64,000 nucleotides of DNA, from NCBI RefSeq assembly GCF_024339125.1, contig NZ_CP101417.1:2181001-2245000 (forward strand). The letters are read 5' to 3'. A program made the position numbers and the translations under genes. The DNA comes from Xanthomonas hortorum. GTDB taxonomy: Bacteria; Pseudomonadota; Gammaproteobacteria; Xanthomonadales; Xanthomonadaceae. The notes beneath the pieces are model-generated. The model had not been told where the DNA came from. It worked only from the letters and a program-made list of their open reading frames with translations, and searched no databases. Below are positions 26,859-36,441 of this stretch, piece by piece (the first letter of the stretch is position 1; each line of letters starts with the position of its first letter).

Positions 26859-27009
26859 CGCCTGTCCCTTCTCCCGTCGGGAGAAGGTGCCCGAAGGGCG
26901 GATGAGGGTACGGCCGCACGCATGACTTGGAAGTTCTTGATTGCTTCTACGAATCCCCAATTTCCACCACCGAATTCCTGCGCCAAGAGCTTCCACGCCT
27001 TGCGGCGCG

Positions 27010-27037
27010 GGTTACTTTTGTCTTGGCAAAAGTAACC
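27010..27037. repeat. GGTTACTTTTG hairpin
   Basis: A perfect 11-bp stem, ggttacttttg with caaaagtaacc, has the 6-base loop tcttgg. Hairpins of this form occur in intergenic DNA of many proteobacteria. It could act as a transcription terminator or RNA-stabilising element after the radical SAM gene. Confidence 0.6.
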
Positions 27038-27213
27038 AAAACCGCTGTCGCCTGACGCGATCCGGTGCGATACAGCCGCACCGGTGCCCTGTGCTCCTCG
27101 CCATGCGCGGCACGGCGCCCAAACTCGCTGCGCTCAGACAGGGCGCCTCTTCGGCCACGCATGGCTGCGGTGCTCGGCTCGCTCTAAGGCGACTTGGTGC
27201 AGCAAAATCAACG

Positions 27214-27296
27214 GCGACAAGCGACAAGCGACAAGCGACAAGCGACAAGCGACAAGCGACAAGCGACCAGCAACAGCAACCAGCAACCAGCAACCA
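27214..27296 (+). repeat. 7-bp tandem repeat (VNTR-like)
   Basis: Seven perfect copies of gcgacaa are followed by gcgacca, a 6-base gcaaca unit and three copies of gcaacca, so about twelve units with a gradient of sequence drift. It is intergenic, about 110 bases before the udgX start. The array type is expected to vary in copy number between strains through replication slippage. Confidence 0.95.
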
Positions 27297-27403
27297 GCAG
27301 TATCAGTAGCAGCAAAAGCCCGCGAAAAAATCGCAACAACGCAACGATAGTGCCGCCAGTAGAGCGATGGCGAGATCGGAAATCTTGAGGTCAGGTGTAA
27401 GCG

Positions 27404-28843
27404 ATGTTCAGCGCTGAAGTTGAGCCAGGTTGGAGTCTTGATGCGTGGCGTGCGCTGGCGCGGGCGGGGTGGTGTGCGCAGGTGGAGCCTGACTCCATTG
27501 CGTGGAATGGTGGCGTGCAGGGTGGCTTGTTGATGGGGCAGGGGATGCTGGACCTGCCGGCGGTGGCTGCCGCGCCGCGAGTCTCCGCAGAGTTTTTGCA
27601 GATGGCGGGGGCGGTGCTGTGTCATCGCGACCCGCAGCGCTATGCGGTGTTGTATCGGTTGTTGTGGCGGTTGGCGTCCGGCGAGCGGGCGTTGCTGGAG
27701 CGGGCGACCGATGTCGATGTGCACCGTGTGGCACAGTGGCAGAAGGCGGTGCAACGCGATACGCACAAGATGAAGGCATTCGTGCGCTTCCGGCGCTTGC
27801 CCGGCGAAGAAGAAGACTTTGTGGCGTGGTTCGAGCCCGAACACTGGATCGTGGATCGGGTGGCGCCGTTTTTCGCGCGCCGTTTCGCCGGAATGCGCTG
27901 GGCGATTCTGACTCCGTATCGCAGTGTGCGCTGGGATGGCGAGGCGTTGACGTTCGGCGAAGGCGCCGTGCGCACCCAAGTGCCGGCCGACGATGCGCAG
28001 GAGACGCTGTGGCGCACCTATTACGCGCACATCTTCAATCCGGCGCGGCTCAATCCCACCATGATGCGGCAGGAAATGCCACAGAAATACTGGAAGAATC
28101 TGCCCGAGGCGAGCTTGTTGCCGGAGCTGATCCGCGAGGCGGGTGTGCGCGTGCGCGAGATGGCCGAGCGTGCGCCAGAGCCGGTGCGGCGGCGAGTGCC
28201 GGTCGCGCCAGCGCCGATCCCGGAAGTGGCTACGCAAAGCCTGGCACAGTTGCGCGTGGCCGCGCGCGATTGCCGGCGTTGCGCGTTGTGGCAACCGGCA
28301 ACGCAGACGGTGTTTGGCGAAGGGCCGAACGATGCATCGGTGATGGTGATCGGCGAGCAGCCGGGCGACGAAGAGGATCTGAGCGGGCGTCCATTCGTCG
28401 GGCCGGCCGGGCGCCTGTTCAACATGGCGCTGGGCGAGATCGGCATCGATCGCGACACAGTCTATGTGACCAACGCGGTCAAGCATTTCCGCTTCGAGCA
28501 ACGCGGTAAACGGCGTCTGCATCGCAACCCGGAACGGGCGCATGTGCAGGCCTGCAGTGGCTGGTTGCATGCAGAGCGCGCACAACTGCGTCCGGCGCAG
28601 ATCGTGTGCCTGGGCGCGACTGCGGCACAGGCGGTGTTGGGAAGCGGCTTTCGCTTGATGCGCGAACGTGGCCAATGGAAGCGCCTGGACGATGGCACGC
28701 CGGTGCTGACCACCGTGCATCCGTCATGGGTGTTGCGTCAGCCAACGACGGCCGCACGCGAGGAAGGCTATCGCGGGTTTGTGGAAGATCTGCGCCAGCT
28801 GCTGGACATACCGATGTCGGCGGGCAGCTCGGCCGCGCCATAA
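27404..28843 (+). CDS. DUF4130-UdgX fusion, uracil-DNA glycosylase family protein
   Basis: A 479-residue two-domain protein. Residues about 1-260 are the DUF4130-type partner domain (FVRFRRLPGEEEDFVAWFEPEHWIVDRVAPFFARRFAGMRWAILTP). Residues about 280-475 are a family-4-like uracil-DNA glycosylase of the UdgX group. Cluster cysteines are seen in CRRCALWQ, VQACSGWL and QIVCLGAT; motif 1 reads GEQPGDEEDLSGRPFVGPAG; motif 3 is TVHPSW. The loop KRRLHRNP contains the UdgX-specific KRRxH, whose His forms a covalent bond to the abasic site in studied UdgX. It works with the radical SAM gene upstream in gene neighbourhoods; here 545 bases separate them. Confidence 0.92.
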   Translation: MFSAEVEPGWSLDAWRALARAGWCAQVEPDSIAWNGGVQGGLLMGQGMLDLPAVAAAPRVSAEFLQMAGAVLCHRDPQRYAVLYRLLWRLASGERALLERATDVDVHRVAQWQKAVQRDTHKMKAFVRFRRLPGEEEDFVAWFEPEHWIVDRVAPFFARRFAGMRWAILTPYRSVRWDGEALTFGEGAVRTQVPADDAQETLWRTYYAHIFNPARLNPTMMRQEMPQKYWKNLPEASLLPELIREAGVRVREMAERAPEPVRRRVPVAPAPIPEVATQSLAQLRVAARDCRRCALWQPATQTVFGEGPNDASVMVIGEQPGDEEDLSGRPFVGPAGRLFNMALGEIGIDRDTVYVTNAVKHFRFEQRGKRRLHRNPERAHVQACSGWLHAERAQLRPAQIVCLGATAAQAVLGSGFRLMRERGQWKRLDDGTPVLTTVHPSWVLRQPTTAAREEGYRGFVEDLRQLLDIPMSAGSSAAP

Positions 28844-28870
28844 AAAAATACGCGTGCAATGGCACGCGTA
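28842..28870 (-). terminator. Minus-strand intrinsic terminator
   Basis: tacgcgtgc and gcacgcgta form a 9-bp stem around an aatg loop. Read on the minus strand it is followed by TATTTTTTTA. It therefore suits transcripts from the fasciclin gene, although 340 bases downstream of that gene's stop. The seven A residues overlap the udgX stop codon region. Confidence 0.7.
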
Positions 28871-29206
28871 CGGTGTCGGAGAACCAAGACACCAAGTGGA
28901 GCCACTGAGCAACCAGTGACTCCATCACCGCCGCTTCGCGGTTGGGTGGCGAGACCTGAAACGTGGTTCCAGGTACACGCGGATCGGCCTACAAAAAGCG
29001 TTTGTCCACGTCGACTTACGCGTGGATGCACCGAGTGGATGCACCGAGTGGATGCATCGAGATGTATCGATGCCGCGCGCGTTCAAAATGTCTCGATAAC
29101 GCCAGCGCACATGACGGTTGCGCCCCATCGGCGGAATCCCCCTGCATTCCGCCGATGGACTACCTGCGCATGCAATGACAACGACGTGCCTTGCAGCCAG
29201 ATGCAG
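28844..29206. other. Spacer with terminator and 13-bp tandem repeat
   Basis: This 363-base region between converging genes has a hairpin directly after udgX and a short tandem repeat at 29022-29060, both listed separately. No plausible gene. Confidence 0.5.
29022..29060 (+). repeat. 13-bp tandem repeat, three units
   Basis: gtggatgcaccga is repeated twice exactly and a third time with one change (gtggatgcatcga). It is intergenic, downstream of the fasciclin gene; a trailing gatgtatcgatg resembles a decayed fourth unit. Confidence 0.85.
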
Positions 29207-29764
29207 TTACGGCATCAACACCTTGTCGACCACGTGGATCACGCCATTGCTCTGCACCACATCGGCGATGGTGACGTTGGCGGTGTTGCCCTTGACGTCG
29301 GTGATGGTGACCTTCTTGCCATTGAGTTTTGCGGTCAGTGGTTCGCCCTGCACGGTGGTCAGCGTCGCGCTGCCGCCGCCGGCCTTGATCTTGGCGATCA
29401 GCGAAGCGGCGTCAACCTTGCCCGGCACCACGTGATAGGTCAGCACCTTGGTCAAGGTGGGCTTGGATTCAGGCTTCAACAAGGTGTCGACAGTGCCGGC
29501 CGGCAATGCGGCAAATGCGGCGTTGGTCGGGGCAAACACGGTGAACGGGCCCGGGCCCTTCAACGTCTCGACCAGGCCGGCGGCCTTGACGGCGGCGACC
29601 AGGGTGGTGTGATCCTTGGAGTTGACCGCGTTGTCGACGATGTCCTTGGTCACCAGCATCGGCGCACCGCCCACCATCGGGTTGGACGCCGCGTAGGCGG
29701 GAGCCATCGCGCTGGTCAGGGCAATGGCGGTGGCAATGGCAAGCGACTGGAATGAGGTCTTCAT
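29207..29764 (-). CDS. Secreted fasciclin (FAS1) domain protein
   Basis: A 185-residue exported protein. The signal peptide MKTSFQSLAIATAIALTSAM ends at about APAYA-AS. One FAS1 domain follows, with the H1 motif GPFTVFAPTNAAFAALPAG and the H2-type region LTYHVVPGKVDAASL, ending NGVIHVVDKVLMP, the usual C-terminus. FAS1 domains mediate adhesion; small bacterial single-domain forms are of unclear role. The ATG at 29764 is chosen to give a standard leader. It stands alone, with a distant terminator. Confidence 0.93.
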   Translation of the reverse strand: MKTSFQSLAIATAIALTSAMAPAYAASNPMVGGAPMLVTKDIVDNAVNSKDHTTLVAAVKAAGLVETLKGPGPFTVFAPTNAAFAALPAGTVDTLLKPESKPTLTKVLTYHVVPGKVDAASLIAKIKAGGGSATLTTVQGEPLTAKLNGKKVTITDVKGNTANVTIADVVQSNGVIHVVDKVLMP

Positions 29765-30162
29765 GAGGCATCGATCCTTTGGGTAGGCGATCACCTGGAT
29801 GGCAATCGTATAGCTGGATACGCGGCCGGCTGCGGCGCGGATGCATCACGCGTTTTTTACATGGAGATGCTGTGCTGCAACGCCATCGCACATCCGTCCT
29901 GGCGAACTGCAGATCGATGGCCTGCGGTTGAGTCTGTTCGACGCGCGCTGGCCACATATGCCGACTGATGGTTTAAACACTCTATGGCGAACCTCCGCTG
30001 CAGGGACCGCGCGATCAGGTCGTTATCAAGCCCATCGGGTCGTAGCCGTCGCACGACCGCCCTAATGCTGCACGAATGTTCGCGATTGGCAGAAGCGGCG
30101 CCGGACAGTGCAATTACCATTCATGCCCTTGCGTGATGATCAGTGCTCAGAGGCTGTAGAAC
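29765..30162. other. Divergent intergenic region
   Basis: This 398-base spacer lies between the fasciclin gene and the secreted protein gene. It should contain both promoters. A gc-rich stretch near 29820-29840 precedes an AT-richer part around 29960-30000. I recognise no specific site or small gene. Confidence 0.3.
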
Positions 30163-30819
30163 ATGAAATCCAAAAAGAGTGAGTTCAATCGATTGGTACT
30201 GCCGGCATGGTTGGCGGCAGGCGCGCTGGTGTTATCCGGCACTGCACAGGCAGCAGCCGTCACGCCAACGCCAACGCATGCGCCGTCAGCGACCGCTGCT
30301 GTCCCTGCGAGTGACATCTATCGGCCAGGTCAAAAATGGATCGTCCCGGGCGAGTGGGAATTCACGGTGGATTCCGCACGCGTGGCCAAGGTGAAAATTC
30401 CCAATTACGGCGGTGGCTCCTGGGTTCCTACGCAAGTGATCCTGCTGACCTATAGCTATAAAAATATCGGATTCGACGACAGCGCCAACTACAAGGACGT
30501 CAAGGACGTCGGCCCGTCGACGCTGGCGTTTTCGAAAGCGCATATCGACGTGTCCGACGCCAACGATGCGGACAACGGCGGCGCAGGTAATTACCCCGTG
30601 CGCATCAAGCTCGTCGGAGACGCTGACGGTCAGAAGCCCGGGCAGCAGATGGTCGGCGCGCAGTGGCCATACGCCTTCAAGAAGAAGGTCAAGGCGGTCA
30701 AGGTGACGGTGAGTCACTACGATTCCAAGCTGAAACTGCATCAAGCGACCTTCTTGGTCCCGGTCGAGGGCACCGGGCCATCGAAGCCGCACGCGAACAA
30801 GCACGTTCACCACAGCTGA
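30163..30819 (+). CDS. Secreted protein of unknown function, DUF4352-like
   Basis: A 218-residue protein with a signal peptide (LVLPAWLAAGALVLSGTAQA) after a lysine-rich start MKSKKSEFN. A Pro/Thr/Ala linker follows, then an apparent beta-sandwich: GEWEFTVDSARVAKVKIPNYG, VPTQVILLTYSYKNIGFD and QATFLVPVEG. The pattern, a regulated 'WEFTVDSARV' strand followed by a 'LTYSYKN' strand, resembles DUF4352/TelA-like immunoglobulin-like domains. A His-rich tail (KHVHHS) ends it. Function unknown; likely periplasmic or surface. A terminator follows. Confidence 0.75.
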   Translation: MKSKKSEFNRLVLPAWLAAGALVLSGTAQAAAVTPTPTHAPSATAAVPASDIYRPGQKWIVPGEWEFTVDSARVAKVKIPNYGGGSWVPTQVILLTYSYKNIGFDDSANYKDVKDVGPSTLAFSKAHIDVSDANDADNGGAGNYPVRIKLVGDADGQKPGQQMVGAQWPYAFKKKVKAVKVTVSHYDSKLKLHQATFLVPVEGTGPSKPHANKHVHHS

Positions 30820-31130
30820 TCCCGTCCAGCCAACCTGCATAGGCAAGCAGCCGGCATGCGTGACGTGGCGAGCGATCACGTTGCCGGCTGCTTTCATCCT
30901 CGTCTCGGCCTGTCCATCCGGCAGCGTATCCACCGTGTCTGATCGACAGACACCCGCACAGAGCTGCAGCAGCACACCCTCGTGGCGGTCACCGTGGAGG
31001 GCCGCGCCCAGGCCCAGGCGGCGCGGTGGTTTCATCGCCGCCTGCAAACCGGTATGTTCCCTTCGGCGCGTTAGTTGTGCGTTGCACGATGCGATGCCGT
31101 ACGCGCACCGTTTCTTCTTCCGGGTTTTTC
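30820..31130. other. Intergenic region before the antiporter
   Basis: This 311-base spacer begins with the terminator at 30846-30894. The remainder should carry the antiporter promoter; I see no specific motif. The open frame that runs through it from 31026 is an upstream extension of the antiporter frame. Confidence 0.35.
30846..30894 (+). terminator. Hairpin terminator after the secreted protein gene
   Basis: An 11-bp stem, agcagccggca with tgccggctgct, encloses a 25-base loop that can itself fold; ttcatcc follows. It lies 27 bases after the stop codon. Confidence 0.6.
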
Positions 31131-32768
31131 ATGCATTCGATCGATGTCGTCCTCGCCATGTTGCTGGCGGTCGCGGCCAGCGGTTATCTGATCCGCATCC
31201 TGCCGTTCTCGTTGCCCTTGCCGTTGGTCCAGATCGCGCTCGGCGCGGTGGTCTCCGGTGTGTTCGATGCCGGGCACGAGCTGGAACCGGAGTTGTTCTT
31301 CCTGTTGTTCCTGCCGCCGCTGTTGTTCCTGGATGGCTGGCGCATTCCCAAACAAGGCCTGTTCCGCGACAAGGCAGCCATCCTGGAACTGGCGCTGGGC
31401 CTGGTGGTATTCACAGTGGTCGGCGCGGGCCTGCTGATCCATTGGTTGATCCCGGCGATGCCGCTGGCGGTGGCCTTCGCGCTGGCGGCGATCATCTCGC
31501 CGACCGACCCGGTGGCGGTGTCCTCGATCGCCTCCAAGGTGCCGATTCCCAAGCGGCTGATGCACATCCTGGAAGGCGAGTCGTTGCTCAACGATGCCTC
31601 CGGTCTGGTGTGCTTCCAGTTTGCGGTGGCGGCGGTGCTGACCGGCAGCTTCTCGATCGCCACCGCTTCGCTGACCTTCCTGTGGGTGGCGCTGGCCGGG
31701 CTGGCATTGGGCGTGGCGACCACCTTCGGCCTGAGCCGCATCCAGGCCTGGATCTGGCGCCACTTCGGCGAGGAGCCGGGTTCGGCGATCCTGGTCAACC
31801 TGCTCACCCCGTTCGCGGCCTATCTGCTGGCCGAAGCCTTCCATGCCTCCGGCATCCTGGCCGCGGTGGCCGCCGGCGTCACCATGAGTTACGTGGAAAT
31901 GGCCGGCAACGCGCCGGGCAATATGCGGCTGCAGCGCTCGGCGGTGTGGGACACGGTGCAGTTCACCTTCAACGGCATCATCTTCGTGCTGCTGGGCGAG
32001 CAGTTGCCGGGCATCCTGGACGGGGCGGTGCGCAGCGTGCAGGAAGCCGGCCACCTCAATCCGTGGTGGCTGGCGGTGTACGTGGCCACCATCAGCGCCA
32101 GCCTGATGGCGTTGCGCTTCGTATGGGTGTTCCTGTCGCTGCGCTGGAACATCTTCAAGGCGCAGTGGCGCGGCGAGCAGCATGTCAGCCCGCCGTGGCG
32201 CATCGTGGTGGCGGTCTCGCTGGCCGGCGTGCGTGGTGCGATCACCCTGGCCGGCGTGCTCACGTTGCCGTTGATGCTGGAAGACGGCTCACCGTTCCCG
32301 GCCCGCCAGTTGGCGATTTTCCTGGCCGCCTCGGTGATCCTGGTCTCGTTGCTGGTCGCCAGCGTGGCGTTGCCGCCGCTGCTGCGCGGACTGGAGCTGC
32401 CCGAAGAAGAAGACGAGCAGCTGAAGGAAGATCTGGCGGTGAAGGCCGCCTCGCAGGCCGCGCTGGAAGCGGTGGAAAAACTGCGCCAGCGGCTGGTGGA
32501 TGGCAGCAAGCATGCCGAGCGCTACAACGCGGCGGCCAATCAGGTCAGCCAGCGCTATCAACGCAAGCTCGGCGCGGTGGACATGGCCGAGACCGATCCG
32601 GAAGAGGCCGGTGCCTACGAACAGGCGCTGCGCCAGTTCCGTCATGCCGCATTGGTGGCCGAGCGCAACGAGTTGTTCAAGCTCGCGCGCCGCCGCGAGA
32701 TTTCCGACGACCTGTCGCGCCGGCTGGTGCGCAATCTGGATCTGATCGAGTCGCGCAAGCGGGCTTGA
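31131..32768 (+). CDS. CPA1-family Na+/H+ antiporter
   Basis: A 545-residue inner-membrane antiporter with about 12 hydrophobic helices and a long cytosolic helical tail. Family signatures are FLLFLPPLLFLDGWRIP, ISPTDPVAVSSI (ion-binding Asp region), GESLLNDASGLVCFQFAV and VSLAGVRGAITLAGVLTLP. It exchanges monovalent cations for protons, contributing to pH and salt homeostasis. The tail from about residue 420 is highly charged (LELPEEEDEQLKEDLAVKAAS) and probably regulatory. The ATG at 31131 is chosen so that the first helix follows at once; the frame is open further upstream without support. Confidence 0.92.
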   Translation: MHSIDVVLAMLLAVAASGYLIRILPFSLPLPLVQIALGAVVSGVFDAGHELEPELFFLLFLPPLLFLDGWRIPKQGLFRDKAAILELALGLVVFTVVGAGLLIHWLIPAMPLAVAFALAAIISPTDPVAVSSIASKVPIPKRLMHILEGESLLNDASGLVCFQFAVAAVLTGSFSIATASLTFLWVALAGLALGVATTFGLSRIQAWIWRHFGEEPGSAILVNLLTPFAAYLLAEAFHASGILAAVAAGVTMSYVEMAGNAPGNMRLQRSAVWDTVQFTFNGIIFVLLGEQLPGILDGAVRSVQEAGHLNPWWLAVYVATISASLMALRFVWVFLSLRWNIFKAQWRGEQHVSPPWRIVVAVSLAGVRGAITLAGVLTLPLMLEDGSPFPARQLAIFLAASVILVSLLVASVALPPLLRGLELPEEEDEQLKEDLAVKAASQAALEAVEKLRQRLVDGSKHAERYNAAANQVSQRYQRKLGAVDMAETDPEEAGAYEQALRQFRHAALVAERNELFKLARRREISDDLSRRLVRNLDLIESRKRA

Positions 32769-32784
32769 GCGCGCTGATGCGCGC

Positions 32785-32813
32785 GGGAGTCGGGAATCGG
32801 GATTGGGGAATCG
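32785..32813 (+). repeat. GGGATTGGGGAATC-type repeat
   Basis: gggagtcgggaatcgggatt followed by ggggaatcg. The same word family recurs at 36.17, 36.55 (inverted), 42.03 (inverted) and 57.89-57.96 kb, always within a few dozen bases of a stop codon. Confidence 0.75.
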
Positions 32814-32846
32814 CAGGAGCCGCAGCGGTCGTGCCGCCCGGGTTGT

Positions 32847-32913
32847 GTAGGAGCGCGCTTGCGCGCGATGGGCGTTGGCGGGAAAGCCTCATCGCGCGCA
32901 AGCGCGCTCCTAC
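32847..32913. repeat. GTAG-type REP pair (REPIN-like)
   Basis: gtaggagcgcgcttgcgcgc and atg face the inverted copy catcgcgcgcaagcgcgctc ctac, separated by about 20 bases. Each half is a small hairpin beginning GTAG, the form described for REP sequences of Xanthomonadaceae. It lies between the antiporter and ABC exporter genes. Confidence 0.9.
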
Positions 32914-33065
32914 ATGGAAATGCGTAAACAGACGCAGCAGGCGTGCGCGGTCCAGTTCGCTGAGGCTCCTTGCTGCACGTCGGGAGACACCATCCCATCC
33001 ACACTGCTCCCATCTTCATGGCGCACGGCCTACCCTGTGCGGCTGATCGTTCCAGTGCAGAACAC

Positions 33066-34768
<1,703 letters not shown>

Positions 34769-34864
34769 GTGGTGAGTGCAGTGGTGTTGTCGGCCGCATC
34801 CTGGTGGATGCCATCGGAAGTTCAGGTCAAACGCGTCGGACGTCCAGATCAAACGCTGAGTGGG

Positions 34865-35160
34865 TCGAGTGCGCGGTGGCCTCACCGCTCGCGGGACACG
34901 CCGCAAGTACGTCTATGTAGGCTCGGTGGCGGCATCCATGCCGCCACACGGTCCCGCAATCGGTGAGGACACCGCACCAGAAAGTCTGCTGGTTGCTTGA
35001 AAACATGCACACCGACCATCTCGACTGGTCCTTGCCCGCCCACCGTCGCGGGACCTTACGCGGCATGGATGCCGCGTAAGAGCCTACACGGACGTACTTG
35101 CGGCGTGTCCCGCGATGGTGGGCGGGCAAGGGCCCTGCAGCCAAGTCGCAGATCAGTCGG
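34865..35160 (-). repeat. Composite B-A palindromic element, copy at 34.9 kb
   Basis: Two adjoining palindromic units. Unit B (34865-34980) has an outer pair gcggtggcctcaccgctcgc / gcaatcggtgaggacaccgc and an inner ggcggcat/atgccgcc hairpin. Unit A (about 34995-35160) is the reverse-complement of the 6279-6450 repeat. The linker ggttgcttgaaaacatgcac is shared. The whole composite is found inverted at 51525-51825. No coding content. The distance between genes here (417 bases) is filled almost entirely by it. Confidence 0.85.
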
Positions 35161-35185
35161 CCTGAAGTAGTTTTGTCAGCCGCTC

Positions 35186-35452
35186 TTACTCGGCAGCAGG
35201 CTTGGCGTCGCTCTTGGTGTCCAGGAAGTAGGCCACCACCTCACCCTTGATCTTCATCGTCATCGGGTTGCCGCGACGGTCGCGCGCTTTTCCAACCTGC
35301 ACCTTGATCCAGCCTTCGCTGACCGAATACTCCTCCACGTTGTCGCGTTCGACACCGTTGAAACGCACGCCGATGCCGCGGTTGAGTGCATCGGCATCGT
35401 GGAACGGGCTGCGCGCATCGATGGCCAGATGATCGGGAGGGGTATCGCTCAT
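35186..35452 (-). CDS. DUF3297 family protein
   Basis: An 88-residue protein of a family known from proteobacteria: MSDTPPDHLAIDARSPFHD, then LNRGIGVRFNGVERDNVEEYSVSEGWIKVQVGKARDRRGNPMTMKIKGEVVAYF. The core looks like a small beta fold. No function is known; the sequence ends in a Lys/Ala/Glu-rich tail. The ATG at 35452 matches the usual family start; the longer upstream frame does not look coding. It is divergent from the DUF6630 gene. Confidence 0.88.
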   Translation of the reverse strand: MSDTPPDHLAIDARSPFHDADALNRGIGVRFNGVERDNVEEYSVSEGWIKVQVGKARDRRGNPMTMKIKGEVVAYFLDTKSDAKPAAE

Positions 35453-35616
35453 GGGAAAGGCGTCATGGCGGCCGGGATGGCCGTCTTCGGCCGCACAGGA
35501 TACGGTCCTGCGCCGCGAAGACCAGCCCCTTCCGATGAATCCGCACGCGCCGGTCGGTTTGCTTGCGCGGCGCCAGGCCTCACACTTCACGCCTGCAATC
35601 CTTGAACGAGACCGCC

Positions 35617-36168
35617 ATGCCCGACAACAGTGCCGATTACGAAGACGACGAAGGCCTGCAGCCCGAAAGCGACGAAGACGATGTCGACGATCATCCGGGG
35701 CGGGTCTGGAATCTGCTGCTGCTGATCAATCCTGGCGACGAAGAAACTGCGCTTGCCCAGTTCGATGCCTGGCGCGAGGCACAGGCCGACCTGGACGAAG
35801 ACGAAGGCGACGATGCCTGGCTGTGGGCGTTGAAGGACGCGATCGACTGGCGCTCGGGCTTTTTCGTCGACTGGAAGGACACCGACTCGTTCATTGCCGC
35901 CATCGACGAACTCAGCGCGCGCTGGAACCTGCGCATCGCCTGGGGCGGCGACCTGGACGACGAAGAGTTCGCCAACGGCCTCAGCGTGCCCGATCTGATG
36001 GCGGTGGCCTTCGATCGCCTGCGCGAACACGGCTATTCGCTGTGGAACTGGAACACCGGCGGCGACGCCTACGCCGGCTGGATCGCCCTCAGCCGCGACG
36101 ATGAAGCGATGATGGCACTGACCTCGCTGCTGGACGTGGAAGTGCGATTGGGGAATGAGGCGTTCTGA
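35617..36168 (+). CDS. DUF6630-type acidic protein
   Basis: A 183-residue cytosolic protein, very acidic at the N-terminus (DNSADYEDDEGLQPESDEDD, residues about 3-22), then a folded region: LLLINPGDEETALAQFDAWR, LWALKDAIDWRSGFFVDWKD, WNLRIAWGGDLDDEEFANG and GYSLWNWNTGGDAYAGWIA. The last part with Trp-rich strands resembles DUF6630 proteins. Function unknown. It is divergent from DUF3297; the ATG at 35617 is the first with family support. Confidence 0.8.
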   Translation: MPDNSADYEDDEGLQPESDEDDVDDHPGRVWNLLLLINPGDEETALAQFDAWREAQADLDEDEGDDAWLWALKDAIDWRSGFFVDWKDTDSFIAAIDELSARWNLRIAWGGDLDDEEFANGLSVPDLMAVAFDRLREHGYSLWNWNTGGDAYAGWIALSRDDEAMMALTSLLDVEVRLGNEAF

Positions 36169-36206
36169 GGATTGGGGATTGGGGAATCGGGAGTGGGGAT
36201 TCGCAA
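36168..36206 (+). repeat. GGGATTGGGGAATC-type repeat
   Basis: Starting at the last base of the DUF6630 stop codon: gaggattggggattggggaa, then tcgggagtggggattcgc. An inverted partner lies at 36549-36581, so the pair brackets a 413-base spacer. Confidence 0.75.
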
Positions 36207-36320
36207 GAGCGGTCCCGGGGTGTGTCGGGGTCGGGTTGAGCCGTGAGTTGTGCGCGCTGGCGCGGCAGGACGCGAAGCGCGTGGTCTGGCGCAGGCATTC
36301 AACCGCCCACCGACTGCCAC

Positions 36321-36387
36321 GTAGGAGCGCGCTGGCGCGCGATGGGGCGTTAACGGGACAGCCTCTTGCGCGCAAGCGCGCTCCTAC
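36321..36387. repeat. GTAG-type REP pair (REPIN-like)
   Basis: gtaggagcgcgctggcgcgc followed by gatg faces gcgcgcaagcgcgctcctac after 19 bases. It is nearly identical in layout and spacing to the pair at 32847-32913. Confidence 0.9.
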
Positions 36388-36441
36388 AGAGGCATGCCGT
36401 TTGGAAATGGAAGAAGGCCTCCAGGTCAGAACATCTGTCAC

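Larger units (their letters stand above)
26859..27403. other. Repeat-rich spacer between the radical SAM and udgX genes
   Basis: This 545-base non-coding region splits what is usually a tight gene pair. It contains a ttctccc-gggagaa hairpin repeat ending gatgagggtac (26866-26913), an 11-bp hairpin ggttacttttg/caaaagtaacc (27010-27037), and a 7-bp tandem repeat (27214-27296). Frames running through it reflect the tandem repeat, not a gene. Confidence 0.7.

Noticed and set aside
27214-27296. CRISPR-like array
   Set aside because: The unit is 7 bases and contiguous without spacers; it is a simple tandem repeat.
27134-28720. 528-codon minus-strand frame through the udgX gene and the tandem repeat
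   Set aside because: It is antisense to a recognised enzyme and gains length from the stop-free 7-bp array.
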